A stretch of 17,582 bases of DNA from Chloroflexia bacterium. GTDB taxonomy: Bacteria; Chloroflexota; Chloroflexia; Thermomicrobiales; JALYUS01. Positions 1 to 6,578 of the stretch are shown here, one piece after another. The stretch's first letter is position 1; each line of letters starts with the position of its first letter. Under the pieces are notes generated by a model. That model was not told the origin of the DNA. It saw only the letters and a list, made by a program, of their open reading frames with translations, and ran no database searches. Made by a program: the position numbers and the translations under genes. The stretch lies in the NCBI GenBank assembly GCA_025928215.1, contig JAICJW010000031.1:1-17582 (forward strand), given 5' to 3'.

Positions 1-14
1 ATGGGGAGGATAGG

Positions 15-785
15 ATGCAGTTCGTCCGCTACATGGCCGATGGTGGGGCGCGTTATGGCGTGCTCGAAGGAACGCAGGTGCTCGCCGCGACGGGTGATCC
101 CGTATCTGGTCTGAAACCCGGTGCGGCGGTCGGCGCGCTCGATAGTTTGACGCTTCTGCCGCCCGTGCATCCAGGCAAGATCGTCGCCGTCGGCTTGAAC
201 TATGTGGATCATGTCAAGGAAGGCGGCCGAGACCGCGACGTGCCGGACGAGCCGGTTATATTCATGAAGCCGCAGAGCGCGCTCATCGGCAACGGGGCGA
301 CGATTGAGTTGCCAACCGATACCGAGAACATTCACTACGAGGCGGAACTCGCCGTGGTGATCGGCAAGCGGGCGCGGCGCGTCTCGGAAGCGGACGCATA
401 CGACTATATCCTCGGCCTCACCTGCGGGAACGATGTCTCCGCGCGTGTCTTGCAGGCGAAAGATGGGCAATGGACCCGCGCGAAGGGCTTTGATACCTTC
501 CTGCCGCTCGGCCCTGCCGTCACGGTCGGATTGCGCGCCGATGATCTCAGTGTCCAATCCCGCCTCAATGGAGAGGTGCGACAGAGCGCGCGGACCTCGC
601 AGATGATCTTCAGCGTGCCAAAACTGGTCGCCTTCATCTCCCGCGTCATGACGCTCGATCCTGGCGATGTGATTATCACCGGCACTCCGGCGGGCGTCGG
701 CCCGATGAAGCCGGGTGATACGATTGAGGTCGAAGTGGAGGGAATCGGCGTGCTGCGCAATCCCGTCGCGGCGGAATCGGCCTAA
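15..785 (+). CDS. Fumarylacetoacetate hydrolase (FAH) family protein
   Basis: The 256-residue protein has the full FAH-family fold signature. It contains GLNYVDHVKEGG (about 60-71), PVIFMKP (80-86), the metal-ligand segment HYEAELAVVIGK with E109 and E111, NDVSAR with D140, and the C-terminal ITGTPAGVGPMKPGD block. Family members are Mg/Mn-dependent enzymes that cleave or decarboxylate beta-diketo acids (acylpyruvases, 2-hydroxyhepta-2,4-diene-1,7-dioate isomerases, fumarylpyruvate hydrolases) in aromatic or amino-acid catabolism. The exact substrate cannot be read from the sequence. The length is normal for the short bacterial form. The ATG at 15 follows a GGGGAGG ribosome-binding site at 3-9. 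An aminotransferase follows 127 nt later on the same strand, which suggests a catabolic pair. The window begins just upstream, so the start of the transcription unit is not visible. Confidence 0.93.
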   Translation: MQFVRYMADGGARYGVLEGTQVLAATGDPVSGLKPGAAVGALDSLTLLPPVHPGKIVAVGLNYVDHVKEGGRDRDVPDEPVIFMKPQSALIGNGATIELPTDTENIHYEAELAVVIGKRARRVSEADAYDYILGLTCGNDVSARVLQAKDGQWTRAKGFDTFLPLGPAVTVGLRADDLSVQSRLNGEVRQSARTSQMIFSVPKLVAFISRVMTLDPGDVIITGTPAGVGPMKPGDTIEVEVEGIGVLRNPVAAESA

Positions 786-912
786 GATGTTGGCAAAACC
801 GCCAAGAGAACGAAGAGGAGAGAAGTGCTTGCGATTCTCCTTTCTCATTCCTGTCATGGCGTCCTGGCGGTTCGATTTCCCGAACGGATGAATGTGCGAA
901 AGGGAGTCACTG

Positions 913-2130
913 ATGGCACAGGTGCAAGCATCGCGGCTGGAAAGTTTATTCTCCGATCAGGCAAAGGCGCTGCCCGCCGGCGCGCCGCAGGGATTCTCGG
1001 CGGGCAGCGCTGACCGGATCTCCTTCACCGGCGGCTTTCCCGATCCAAATAGTCTGCCCGCAAGGAGCATTGCTGAGGCGACGGCGCGGGCGATGGAGAA
1101 GAATGGCAAGTGGGCGCTCCAATATGGCGCGTCTGTTGGCTATGCCGGCCTGATTGACCAACTGCGTACGAAACTATCGCGCGATAACGGCGTGATCGTC
1201 GAGCGCGAGAATGTCCTGATTACTGCCGGAGCATCGCAGGCGATTGACCTCGTCTGTAGCGCGATGCTCAACCCCGGCGACATCATCCTCTCCGAGGAGC
1301 CGACCTGGCAGGGCGCGGTGAAGTTGTTCAATGCCCATCACGCGACATGCGTCGGTGTGCCAATGGACAACGAAGGAATGCGGATGGATGTGCTGGAGAG
1401 CCGCCTCGCGGAGTTCAAAGCGCGGGGCGTCCAGCCGAAATTCATCTACACGATTCCCACCTTCCAGAATCCGACTGGCGTGACGACGCCCCTGCACCGG
1501 CGTGTGCGCCTCCTTGAACTGGCGAAGGAGTACAATGTCGCCATTCTCGAAGATGACGCGTATTTTGACCTCCGATTCTCCGGTGAACGCATCCCAATGC
1601 TCGTGACGCTCGACGACGCGGGCCTCGTCATGTATACCGGCACCTTCTCCAAGATCATGGCGGCGGGGATGCGCCTTGGCTGGTGCGTCGGCCCGGCGAC
1701 GCTGATTGAGAAGATGGCAAAACTGAAGGCCGATGGCGGGACAAGCCCCTTCGCGTCAAATGTCGCGGCGGAGTACGCGGCGTCCGGTGAACTCGAACAG
1801 CACGTCGGCGAATTGATTTCCATCTATCGCAACCGGCGCAACACGATGCACGAGGCGCTCACGGCAGAGATGCCGGAGGGTGTCGAATGGTCAGAGCCGA
1901 ACGGGGGATTCTTCCTCTGGTTGACCCTGCCTGAGGGGTGCGATTCCGTGAACATGCTGCCCGAGGCGCGGGCGCACGGCGTTGATTTCCTGCCGGGAAC
2001 GGGCTGTTACTTCGATGGTAGCGGCCGGCGCAATATTCGCCTCTCGTTCTCCTTCTCCGATGAGGAGGCGATTCGGCGGGGGGTCAAAATCCTCGCGGGC
2101 ATTATTCGCGAATATGCCCCATCCCGATAG
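913..2130 (+). CDS. PLP-dependent aminotransferase, class I/II (2-aminoadipate / MocR-like type)
   Basis: This is a 405-residue fold-type I aminotransferase. Visible motifs are TAGASQAIDL (cofactor phosphate region), IPTFQNPTG with the substrate/cofactor Asn near 186, ILEDDAYFDL with the Asp that pairs with the pyridine nitrogen near 215, and TGTFSKIMAAGMRLGW with the Schiff-base Lys near 247 and the conserved Arg near 254. The C-terminal half has GGFFLWLTLPEG and NIRLSFSF. The overall pattern resembles LysN/2-aminoadipate aminotransferases and the catalytic half of MocR regulators, but there is no GntR helix-turn-helix domain. I chose the ATG at 913 over the in-frame ATG at 892 because AAAGGGAG (898-905) is well spaced from it and the upstream seven residues look non-conserved. 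It transfers an amino group between an unspecified amino acid and a 2-oxo acid in the cytoplasm. It ends at a strong terminator. Confidence 0.92.
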   Translation: MAQVQASRLESLFSDQAKALPAGAPQGFSAGSADRISFTGGFPDPNSLPARSIAEATARAMEKNGKWALQYGASVGYAGLIDQLRTKLSRDNGVIVERENVLITAGASQAIDLVCSAMLNPGDIILSEEPTWQGAVKLFNAHHATCVGVPMDNEGMRMDVLESRLAEFKARGVQPKFIYTIPTFQNPTGVTTPLHRRVRLLELAKEYNVAILEDDAYFDLRFSGERIPMLVTLDDAGLVMYTGTFSKIMAAGMRLGWCVGPATLIEKMAKLKADGGTSPFASNVAAEYAASGELEQHVGELISIYRNRRNTMHEALTAEMPEGVEWSEPNGGFFLWLTLPEGCDSVNMLPEARAHGVDFLPGTGCYFDGSGRRNIRLSFSFSDEEAIRRGVKILAGIIREYAPSR

Positions 2131-2135
2131 TCGCC

Positions 2136-2185
2136 GCTGGGCCGGACAGTTGAGAAAGAATTGTCCGGCCCAGCTTGCTTTTTTT
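2136..2185 (+). terminator. Rho-independent terminator after the aminotransferase gene
   Basis: A perfect 13-bp inverted repeat (2136-2148 with 2162-2174, core GGGCCGGACA) encloses a 13-nt loop. Seven T residues follow at 2179-2185. The aminotransferase stops at 2130, so this separates it from the hyuA-like unit. Confidence 0.88.
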
Positions 2186-2211
2186 GCATGTATACAATGA
2201 GTGTATACAAT
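2184..2211 (+). promoter_or_regulatory. Putative promoter with duplicated TGTATACAAT operator
   Basis: TTGCAT (2184-2189) and TACAAT (2206-2211), with a 16-bp spacer, form a sigma70-like promoter. Two identical 10-mers, TGTATACAAT, lie at 2189-2198 and 2202-2211, 13 bp apart. Each contains the 8-bp palindrome TGTATACA, and the second covers the -10. A related TGTACAAT lies at 2236-2243. Short palindromes of the TTGTATACAA kind are typical operators of FCD/FadR-subfamily GntR repressors. No such regulator is in the window, so the binding protein is inferred. The site would control the hyuA-like/DUF917 pair. Confidence 0.55.
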
Positions 2212-2264
2212 ACGTATCGTCCAATCCGTGATATGTGTACAATCTGTATGTAGGGGCGTGCGGT

Positions 2265-3800
2265 GTGGTAATACGGGCAGGGATTGATGTCGGCGGCACC
2301 AATACCGACGCGGTGATCCTCGACGGTCGTCGCTTGCTTGGGTCGGCCAAACGCCCCACTTCAGAGGATGTGACGGAGGGGATCGTCACCGCGTTGTCCG
2401 CCGCGATTCATGATGCAGGTATCGCAGCAGCGGCAATCGGTCGGGTGATGATCGGCACGACGCACTTTACCAATGCGGTGGTGCAGCGTCGCGATCTGCT
2501 GCGGACGGCGGTGATCCGTCTTGCCGCGCCCGCGTCGGCGATTTTGCCACCGTTCGTTGATTGGCCGGGCGATGTGCGGGCTGCGGTGGATGCACGCGGC
2601 CTCATCGTGCCGGGTGGCGTGGAATTCGATGGCCGACCGTTGAGCGCATTCGATCCCAGTGCGATCCGCGATGCCGTCAAGACGCTCGATGCGGCCGCTG
2701 TCGAGGCGGTAGTGATCTCGGCGGTCTTTTCTCCGGTCTCCGATGCGCAGGAGCAGGCGGCGGCGGCAATCGTCGCTGACGCGATGCCCGGTGTGCCGGT
2801 CGTCTGTAGCGCGGATATTGGCCGTATCGGCCTGCTCGAACGGGAGAATGCGGCAGCGCTCAACGCGGCATTGATCCGCCTGGCCGAACGTACGACCGAT
2901 GCGTTCACGGCAGCACTCGCGCGGATGGATCTACGCGCCGAACTCTATCTGACGCAAAATGATGGCACCTTGATGCGCGCGGCGGACGTGCGCCGGTTTC
3001 CCGTACGGACGTTCGCCTCCGGGCCGACGAACTCGATGCGCGGAGCGGCATATCTCTGTGAAACCGGTGATGCGATTGTTCTGGACATCGGCGGAACGAC
3101 GACGGACGCGGGCGCGCTTGTGCATGGCTTCCCGCGCGAGGCAGGCGCGGCGGTCGCTGTCGGTGGCGTGCGGACAAACTTTCGCATGCCGGATCTCGTT
3201 TCGATTGGCCTCGGCGGGGGCAGCATTGTCTCGGAAGATGGCGCGGTCGTTGGGCCACGCAGTGTCGGCAACCGGCTGATTGCGGAGGCACGGGTCTTCG
3301 GCGGGGCGGTAATGACCGCGACGGATATCGCCGTCGCGCTCGGTCGCGGTGCGCTGGGCAGTGATCCGCACGTACCATACGCGGTCGCTGCGCGCGCGAG
3401 TGCGACGATAGACGCGATGCTCGCCGACGTCGTGGATCGCATGAAGGCGACTGCCGCCGATGTGCCGGTAATTCTCGTCGGCGGTGGCGCGCTGCTGGTC
3501 GGTGAGGCGGCGATGCCGGGAGTCGCGTCGTTCCTGCGGCCCGAACATGGCGATGTGGCGAACGCGATTGGCGCCGCCCTCGCTCAGGTGAGCGGCGAGG
3601 TTGATCGCGTCGTCTCGCTCGACAATGGGAGCAGAGGGGAGATAATCGAGGCGGCGCTCCGCGATGCCCGTCGTGCCGCGGTGCGGGCCGGGGGGGCGGA
3701 AGCGTCGCTCGCCACGGTCGAGGTGGACGAAGTGCCGCTCGCCTATCTGCCGGGCAATGCCGTGCGTATGCGCGTAAAAGTGGTCGGTGACCTGCAATGA
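2265..3800 (+). CDS. Hydantoinase/oxoprolinase family protein (HyuA-like, ATP-dependent)
   Basis: The protein of about 511 residues has the N-terminal Hydant_A and main hydantoinase/oxoprolinase domains of the ASKHA ATPase fold. Motifs are AGIDVGGTNTDAV (about 5-17, phosphate loop 1), IGTTHFTNAVVQR, LTQNDGT, RTFASGPTNSMRGA, VLDIGGTTTDAG (about 272-283, phosphate loop 2) and SIGLGGGSIV. Relatives use ATP to open cyclic amides such as hydantoins or 5-oxoproline, or carboxylate ketones. It is the short form found next to DUF917 genes, not the large fused oxoprolinase. I prefer the GTG at 2265: TAGGGGC at 2251-2257 is correctly spaced, and residues before it (from an alternative GTG at 2235) do not resemble the family. 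The DUF917 gene starts 12 nt after the stop, so the two form an operon. The substrate is unknown. Confidence 0.9.
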   Translation: MVIRAGIDVGGTNTDAVILDGRRLLGSAKRPTSEDVTEGIVTALSAAIHDAGIAAAAIGRVMIGTTHFTNAVVQRRDLLRTAVIRLAAPASAILPPFVDWPGDVRAAVDARGLIVPGGVEFDGRPLSAFDPSAIRDAVKTLDAAAVEAVVISAVFSPVSDAQEQAAAAIVADAMPGVPVVCSADIGRIGLLERENAAALNAALIRLAERTTDAFTAALARMDLRAELYLTQNDGTLMRAADVRRFPVRTFASGPTNSMRGAAYLCETGDAIVLDIGGTTTDAGALVHGFPREAGAAVAVGGVRTNFRMPDLVSIGLGGGSIVSEDGAVVGPRSVGNRLIAEARVFGGAVMTATDIAVALGRGALGSDPHVPYAVAARASATIDAMLADVVDRMKATAADVPVILVGGGALLVGEAAMPGVASFLRPEHGDVANAIGAALAQVSGEVDRVVSLDNGSRGEIIEAALRDARRAAVRAGGAEASLATVEVDEVPLAYLPGNAVRMRVKVVGDLQ

Positions 3801-3812
3801 TCGGAGATCGCG

Positions 3813-4925
3813 ATGCTGATCGTTGACGAGGGCGTTGCGGAGGCGATCGCGATTGGCGCGGGCATTCTCGGCACGGGTGGGGGCGGCAACCCCTATCTGG
3901 GCTTCCTGATGACGCGTGAGATGCTGCGTCAGGGAGCGACGATCGCCCTCGTCGGCGTTGAGGCGGTGCCGGACGACGCGACCGTGTGCGGCATCGGTTC
4001 GATGGGCGCACCGACCGTCGGCATCGAGAAGTTGCCGCGTGGGGACGAACCACTGGCCGCGCTCCGCGCGCTGGAAGCGCATACCGGCCGCCGTGTCACG
4101 CATCTGATCGCCGGTGAGGTCGGCGGCGCGAATGCGATGCAACCGCTCATTCAGGCCGCGCTCGGTGGCTTGCAGGCAGTGGACGGTGACGGTATGGGGC
4201 GCGCCTTCCCCGAACTGCAACATTGCACCTTCTCGATTGGCGGTGTGCCATGCACTCCGGCTGCCATCGCGGATTGCCACCACAACACGGCAGTTTTCCC
4301 CGCCCTGCGCGATACGCGGACGCTCGAACGATTCGCGCGCGCCGTGACGGTGCAGATGGGCGCGCGTGCCGGGTACGCCTTTCCGATCATGACGGGGGCG
4401 GAGATGAAGCAGACGGCGGTGCGCGGTTCGTACACCCTGGCGCACGCCATCGGACGGGCCGTGCTGTCGGCACGTGCCACACACACCGATCCTGTCCCCG
4501 CGATTCTGGCGGTGACGGACGGTGTTTTGCTCCTGCGCGGGCGGATCGTGGACGTCGAGCGGCGCTTGGCCGCCGGTTTCGCGCGCGGCCTGCTGCGCAT
4601 CGCCGGGACGGGCAGCGACGCCGGACGCGAGGTCGAAATTGCCTTCCAGAATGAGAATCTGATCGCGTGGGATGGGCCGAACCGGCAGCGCGTTCTGGCG
4701 ACCGTCCCCGATCTGATTACCCTCGTGGATGAGGAGAGCGGCGACGCTGTGACGACCGAGATCACGCGGTACGGATTGCGTGTCGCGGTGTTCGGTATTC
4801 CGGCGCCCGTGCAACTCAAAACGCCCGGTGCACTCGCGGTGGTCGGGCCGGAGGCATTCGGCTATGACGTGCCATTCGCCCCACTTTCCGGCAGCTATGG
4901 CGGGAATGTTTTGTCTGGCACGTAA
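3813..4925 (+). CDS. DUF917 domain-containing protein, partner of the HyuA-like protein
   Basis: This 370-residue protein matches the DUF917 family from end to end. Near the N-terminus it has ILGTGGGGNPYLG. A long central block reads GEVGGANAMQPL followed by VDGDGMGRAFPELQ, and SIGGVPCTPAAIADCHHN comes after it. The C-terminal half is rich in beta structure. DUF917 proteins are almost always encoded beside HyuA-like ATPases and are thought to be the second subunit or substrate domain of that enzyme. Their chemistry is not established. The ATG at 3813 follows CGGAGA (3802-3807) and lies 12 nt after the HyuA-like stop, so translation is probably coupled. It is the last gene of this unit. I see no clear intrinsic terminator before the next promoter region. 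Confidence 0.9.
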   Translation: MLIVDEGVAEAIAIGAGILGTGGGGNPYLGFLMTREMLRQGATIALVGVEAVPDDATVCGIGSMGAPTVGIEKLPRGDEPLAALRALEAHTGRRVTHLIAGEVGGANAMQPLIQAALGGLQAVDGDGMGRAFPELQHCTFSIGGVPCTPAAIADCHHNTAVFPALRDTRTLERFARAVTVQMGARAGYAFPIMTGAEMKQTAVRGSYTLAHAIGRAVLSARATHTDPVPAILAVTDGVLLLRGRIVDVERRLAAGFARGLLRIAGTGSDAGREVEIAFQNENLIAWDGPNRQRVLATVPDLITLVDEESGDAVTTEITRYGLRVAVFGIPAPVQLKTPGALAVVGPEAFGYDVPFAPLSGSYGGNVLSGT

Positions 4926-4929
4926 GGGA

Positions 4930-4984
4930 TTTTACATTGTTTTTACAACTGCTGGCACGTATTCTTACAGCGATGCGCTAGGCT
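4930..4984 (+). promoter_or_regulatory. PhoP/OmpR-class direct-repeat box and promoter of the histidine kinase gene
   Basis: TTTTACA occurs at 4930 and again at 4941, and TCTTACA at 4963. All are in one 11-bp register; the intervening unit at 4952 is degenerate. Repeats of this spacing are the known binding pattern of OmpR/PhoB-class regulators, and TTTACA resembles the TT(A/T/C)ACA box of Bacillus PhoP. A TAGGCT at 4979-4984 could be the -10 of an activator-dependent promoter with a poor -35. The response regulator at 10473 is the natural candidate ligand. That link is inferred. Confidence 0.5.
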
Positions 4985-5020
4985 TGCAGCGCACCTGATC
5001 CGGTGTGCGGAAGGGCATCT

Positions 5021-6559
5021 ATGCATACGATTCGCGGCAAACTGAGCCTCGCGTTCCTCGTGATTATCGCGGTGTGCCTGATCCCGACGAGCGCCGCCAC
5101 CGCATACGTGATCCGCAACTATCAGCAGCAAGATGCAATCGAACGGCTCTCGTCGTTCGGCCAGACCGTCGCGGGGGCCGCGAGCGCGCCGAAATTCGCG
5201 CAATTCACGCCGGCGGAAATCGTCAATCTCTTCAATGGGCAAAAGAGCAGCAATGTGCTGGTCGTCTACACGGATGCGCGCGGCGTCGTGCAGGCGGATA
5301 GTGAAAATAAGTACAGTGGAACGACGTGGACGGTGCCGGAGAACCGGCCGGAGAACCGCACCCTGCCGCAACGACCGGAATATAAGGGCAAATTCACTGG
5401 CCCAGACGGCAAATCCCTCGCGGTGGCGACCTATCGCGTCGAACGGCGGCGGCTTCCGACCAGCGCAAACCCGACGACGGGCGCTACGGTGGACCAACAG
5501 GCAACGACCGCCTTTATCATCGTCGCCGTCCCGTGGAACGCCCTGAGCGATGCGTGGTCGGTGATCTTTGGCCGGTTGAAATGGGTTGTGATCGCCGCGC
5601 TCCTCCTTTCAATCCTGGTCGCCTTCGCGCTTTCGCGGTCGCTGACCTCGCGCTTGCGTACACTGACGCAGGGCGCGAACGCGATGGCAAGCGGTGACTA
5701 TGACCGCGCGATGCGGCTCGCGAAGGTGCGATCGAGCAACGACGAGATTGGCGATCTCGCGAACGCGTTCCAAACGATGGCGGCGAATGTTGGTCGCGCG
5801 CAGCAGGCGCAGCGCGATCTGGTGGCGAATGTCTCGCATGAGTTGAAAACGCCGCTCACCTCAATTCAGGGCTTCTCGCAGGCAATGCTCGATGGCACGG
5901 TGACGCTGGACACCGAGTATCAGGACCTCGCGCAGATAATCCAGCAGGAATCTCAGCGGATGCGCCGCCTCGTTGAGCAGATGCTCGAACTCTCGCGCCT
6001 TGAGTCCGGCACCGTCCATCTCGATGTCGCGCCGGTCCGGGTGGATGAACTGGTCGAGAATGTCGGCAAGCGCTATGCGCGCCTCGGTGAGGGGAAGGGC
6101 GTCGCCGTGCGCTGGGCCTCACCGCCCCATCTCCTCTTAGATGCCGATGCCGGCAGGCTCGAACAGGTGCTTGTCAATCTTCTCGACAATGCCCTACAGT
6201 ATACGGACACTGGCGGTGAGGTAACACTGATTGCGCAGGCCGCACGCGCAAATCACGTTGAGTTCGTGATTAAGGACACGGGTCGTGGCATCCCGGCGGA
6301 TGATCTGCCACGGCTTTTCGAGCGGTTTTACCAGGTGGAGCGCGCCCGGACCGGGCAGGGGAAGCATGTCGGCCTCGGCCTCGCCATTGTCCGCGAAGTA
6401 GTGGATGGGCATCAAGGCGAAATTCGCGTCGTAAGCACCGTCGGCGCCGGAACGACGATTACGATTTCGATTCCGAACCCAGGGGGCAGCGCGCAGTGGG
6501 CGGTGGGCAGCGGGCAGCGGGCGGCGGGTAGCGGTCAACAGGCAACGGTGGCGCGGTAG
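5021..6559 (+). CDS. Membrane sensor histidine kinase (HAMP, HisKA, HATPase)
   Basis: The 512-residue kinase has an N-terminal membrane helix at about 8-31 and an extracytoplasmic sensing domain of about 155 residues. A second helix at about 188-207 (WVVIAALLLSILVAFAL) follows, then HAMP. Its HisKA box is VANVSHELKTPLTS with phospho-acceptor H273. The ATPase domain has an N box (VNLLDNALQY, about 385-394), G1 (DTGRGIP), F box (LFERFYQVER) and G2 (GKHVGLGLAI). I chose the ATG at 5021 over the GTG at 5003 because GGAAGGG (5008-5014) is well placed. The domain order is complete. The last 20 or so residues (after ISIPNPG) are low-complexity with a 7-residue period, encoded by heptamer DNA repeats at 6484-6546. 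This tail is probably an acquired extension. The likely partner is the OmpR-type regulator at 10473, beyond three transport/envelope genes. Confidence 0.93.
   Translation: MHTIRGKLSLAFLVIIAVCLIPTSAATAYVIRNYQQQDAIERLSSFGQTVAGAASAPKFAQFTPAEIVNLFNGQKSSNVLVVYTDARGVVQADSENKYSGTTWTVPENRPENRTLPQRPEYKGKFTGPDGKSLAVATYRVERRRLPTSANPTTGATVDQQATTAFIIVAVPWNALSDAWSVIFGRLKWVVIAALLLSILVAFALSRSLTSRLRTLTQGANAMASGDYDRAMRLAKVRSSNDEIGDLANAFQTMAANVGRAQQAQRDLVANVSHELKTPLTSIQGFSQAMLDGTVTLDTEYQDLAQIIQQESQRMRRLVEQMLELSRLESGTVHLDVAPVRVDELVENVGKRYARLGEGKGVAVRWASPPHLLLDADAGRLEQVLVNLLDNALQYTDTGGEVTLIAQAARANHVEFVIKDTGRGIPADDLPRLFERFYQVERARTGQGKHVGLGLAIVREVVDGHQGEIRVVSTVGAGTTITISIPNPGGSAQWAVGSGQRAAGSGQQATVAR
6484..6546 (+). 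repeat. Heptanucleotide tandem repeat, nine degenerate units of GGGCAGC
   Basis: Successive 7-mers from 6484 read GGGCAGC, GCGCAGT, GGGCGGT, GGGCAGC, GGGCAGC, GGGCGGC, GGGTAGC, GGTCAAC, AGGCAAC. They lie inside the 3' end of the kinase gene and encode the 7-residue-period tail (GSAQWAV, GSGQRAA, GSGQQAT). Confidence 0.85.
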
Positions 6560-6578
6560 GATTGAGTGGGGGAATGGG

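Noticed and set aside
791..806. TTGGC-GCCAA mini-hairpin in the gap after the FAH gene, as a terminator
   Set aside because: Only 5 bp with an A-rich loop and no T-run. It is too weak to call.
2931..4814. Very long minus-strand frame opposite the hyuA-like and DUF917 genes
   Set aside because: This is a GC-rich antisense shadow. Its product is Arg/His-rich with no domains, while the plus strand encodes conserved families.
4953..4969. Possible sigma54 site (TGGCAC followed by CTTACA)
   Set aside because: The -24 half is good but the -12 half lacks the essential GC of TTGC, and no enhancer-binding activator is present. The 11-bp repeat reading explains the region better.
6484..6546. CRISPR array or similar spacer-repeat structure
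   Set aside because: Units are 7 bp, contiguous and degenerate, with no spacers and no cas genes nearby.
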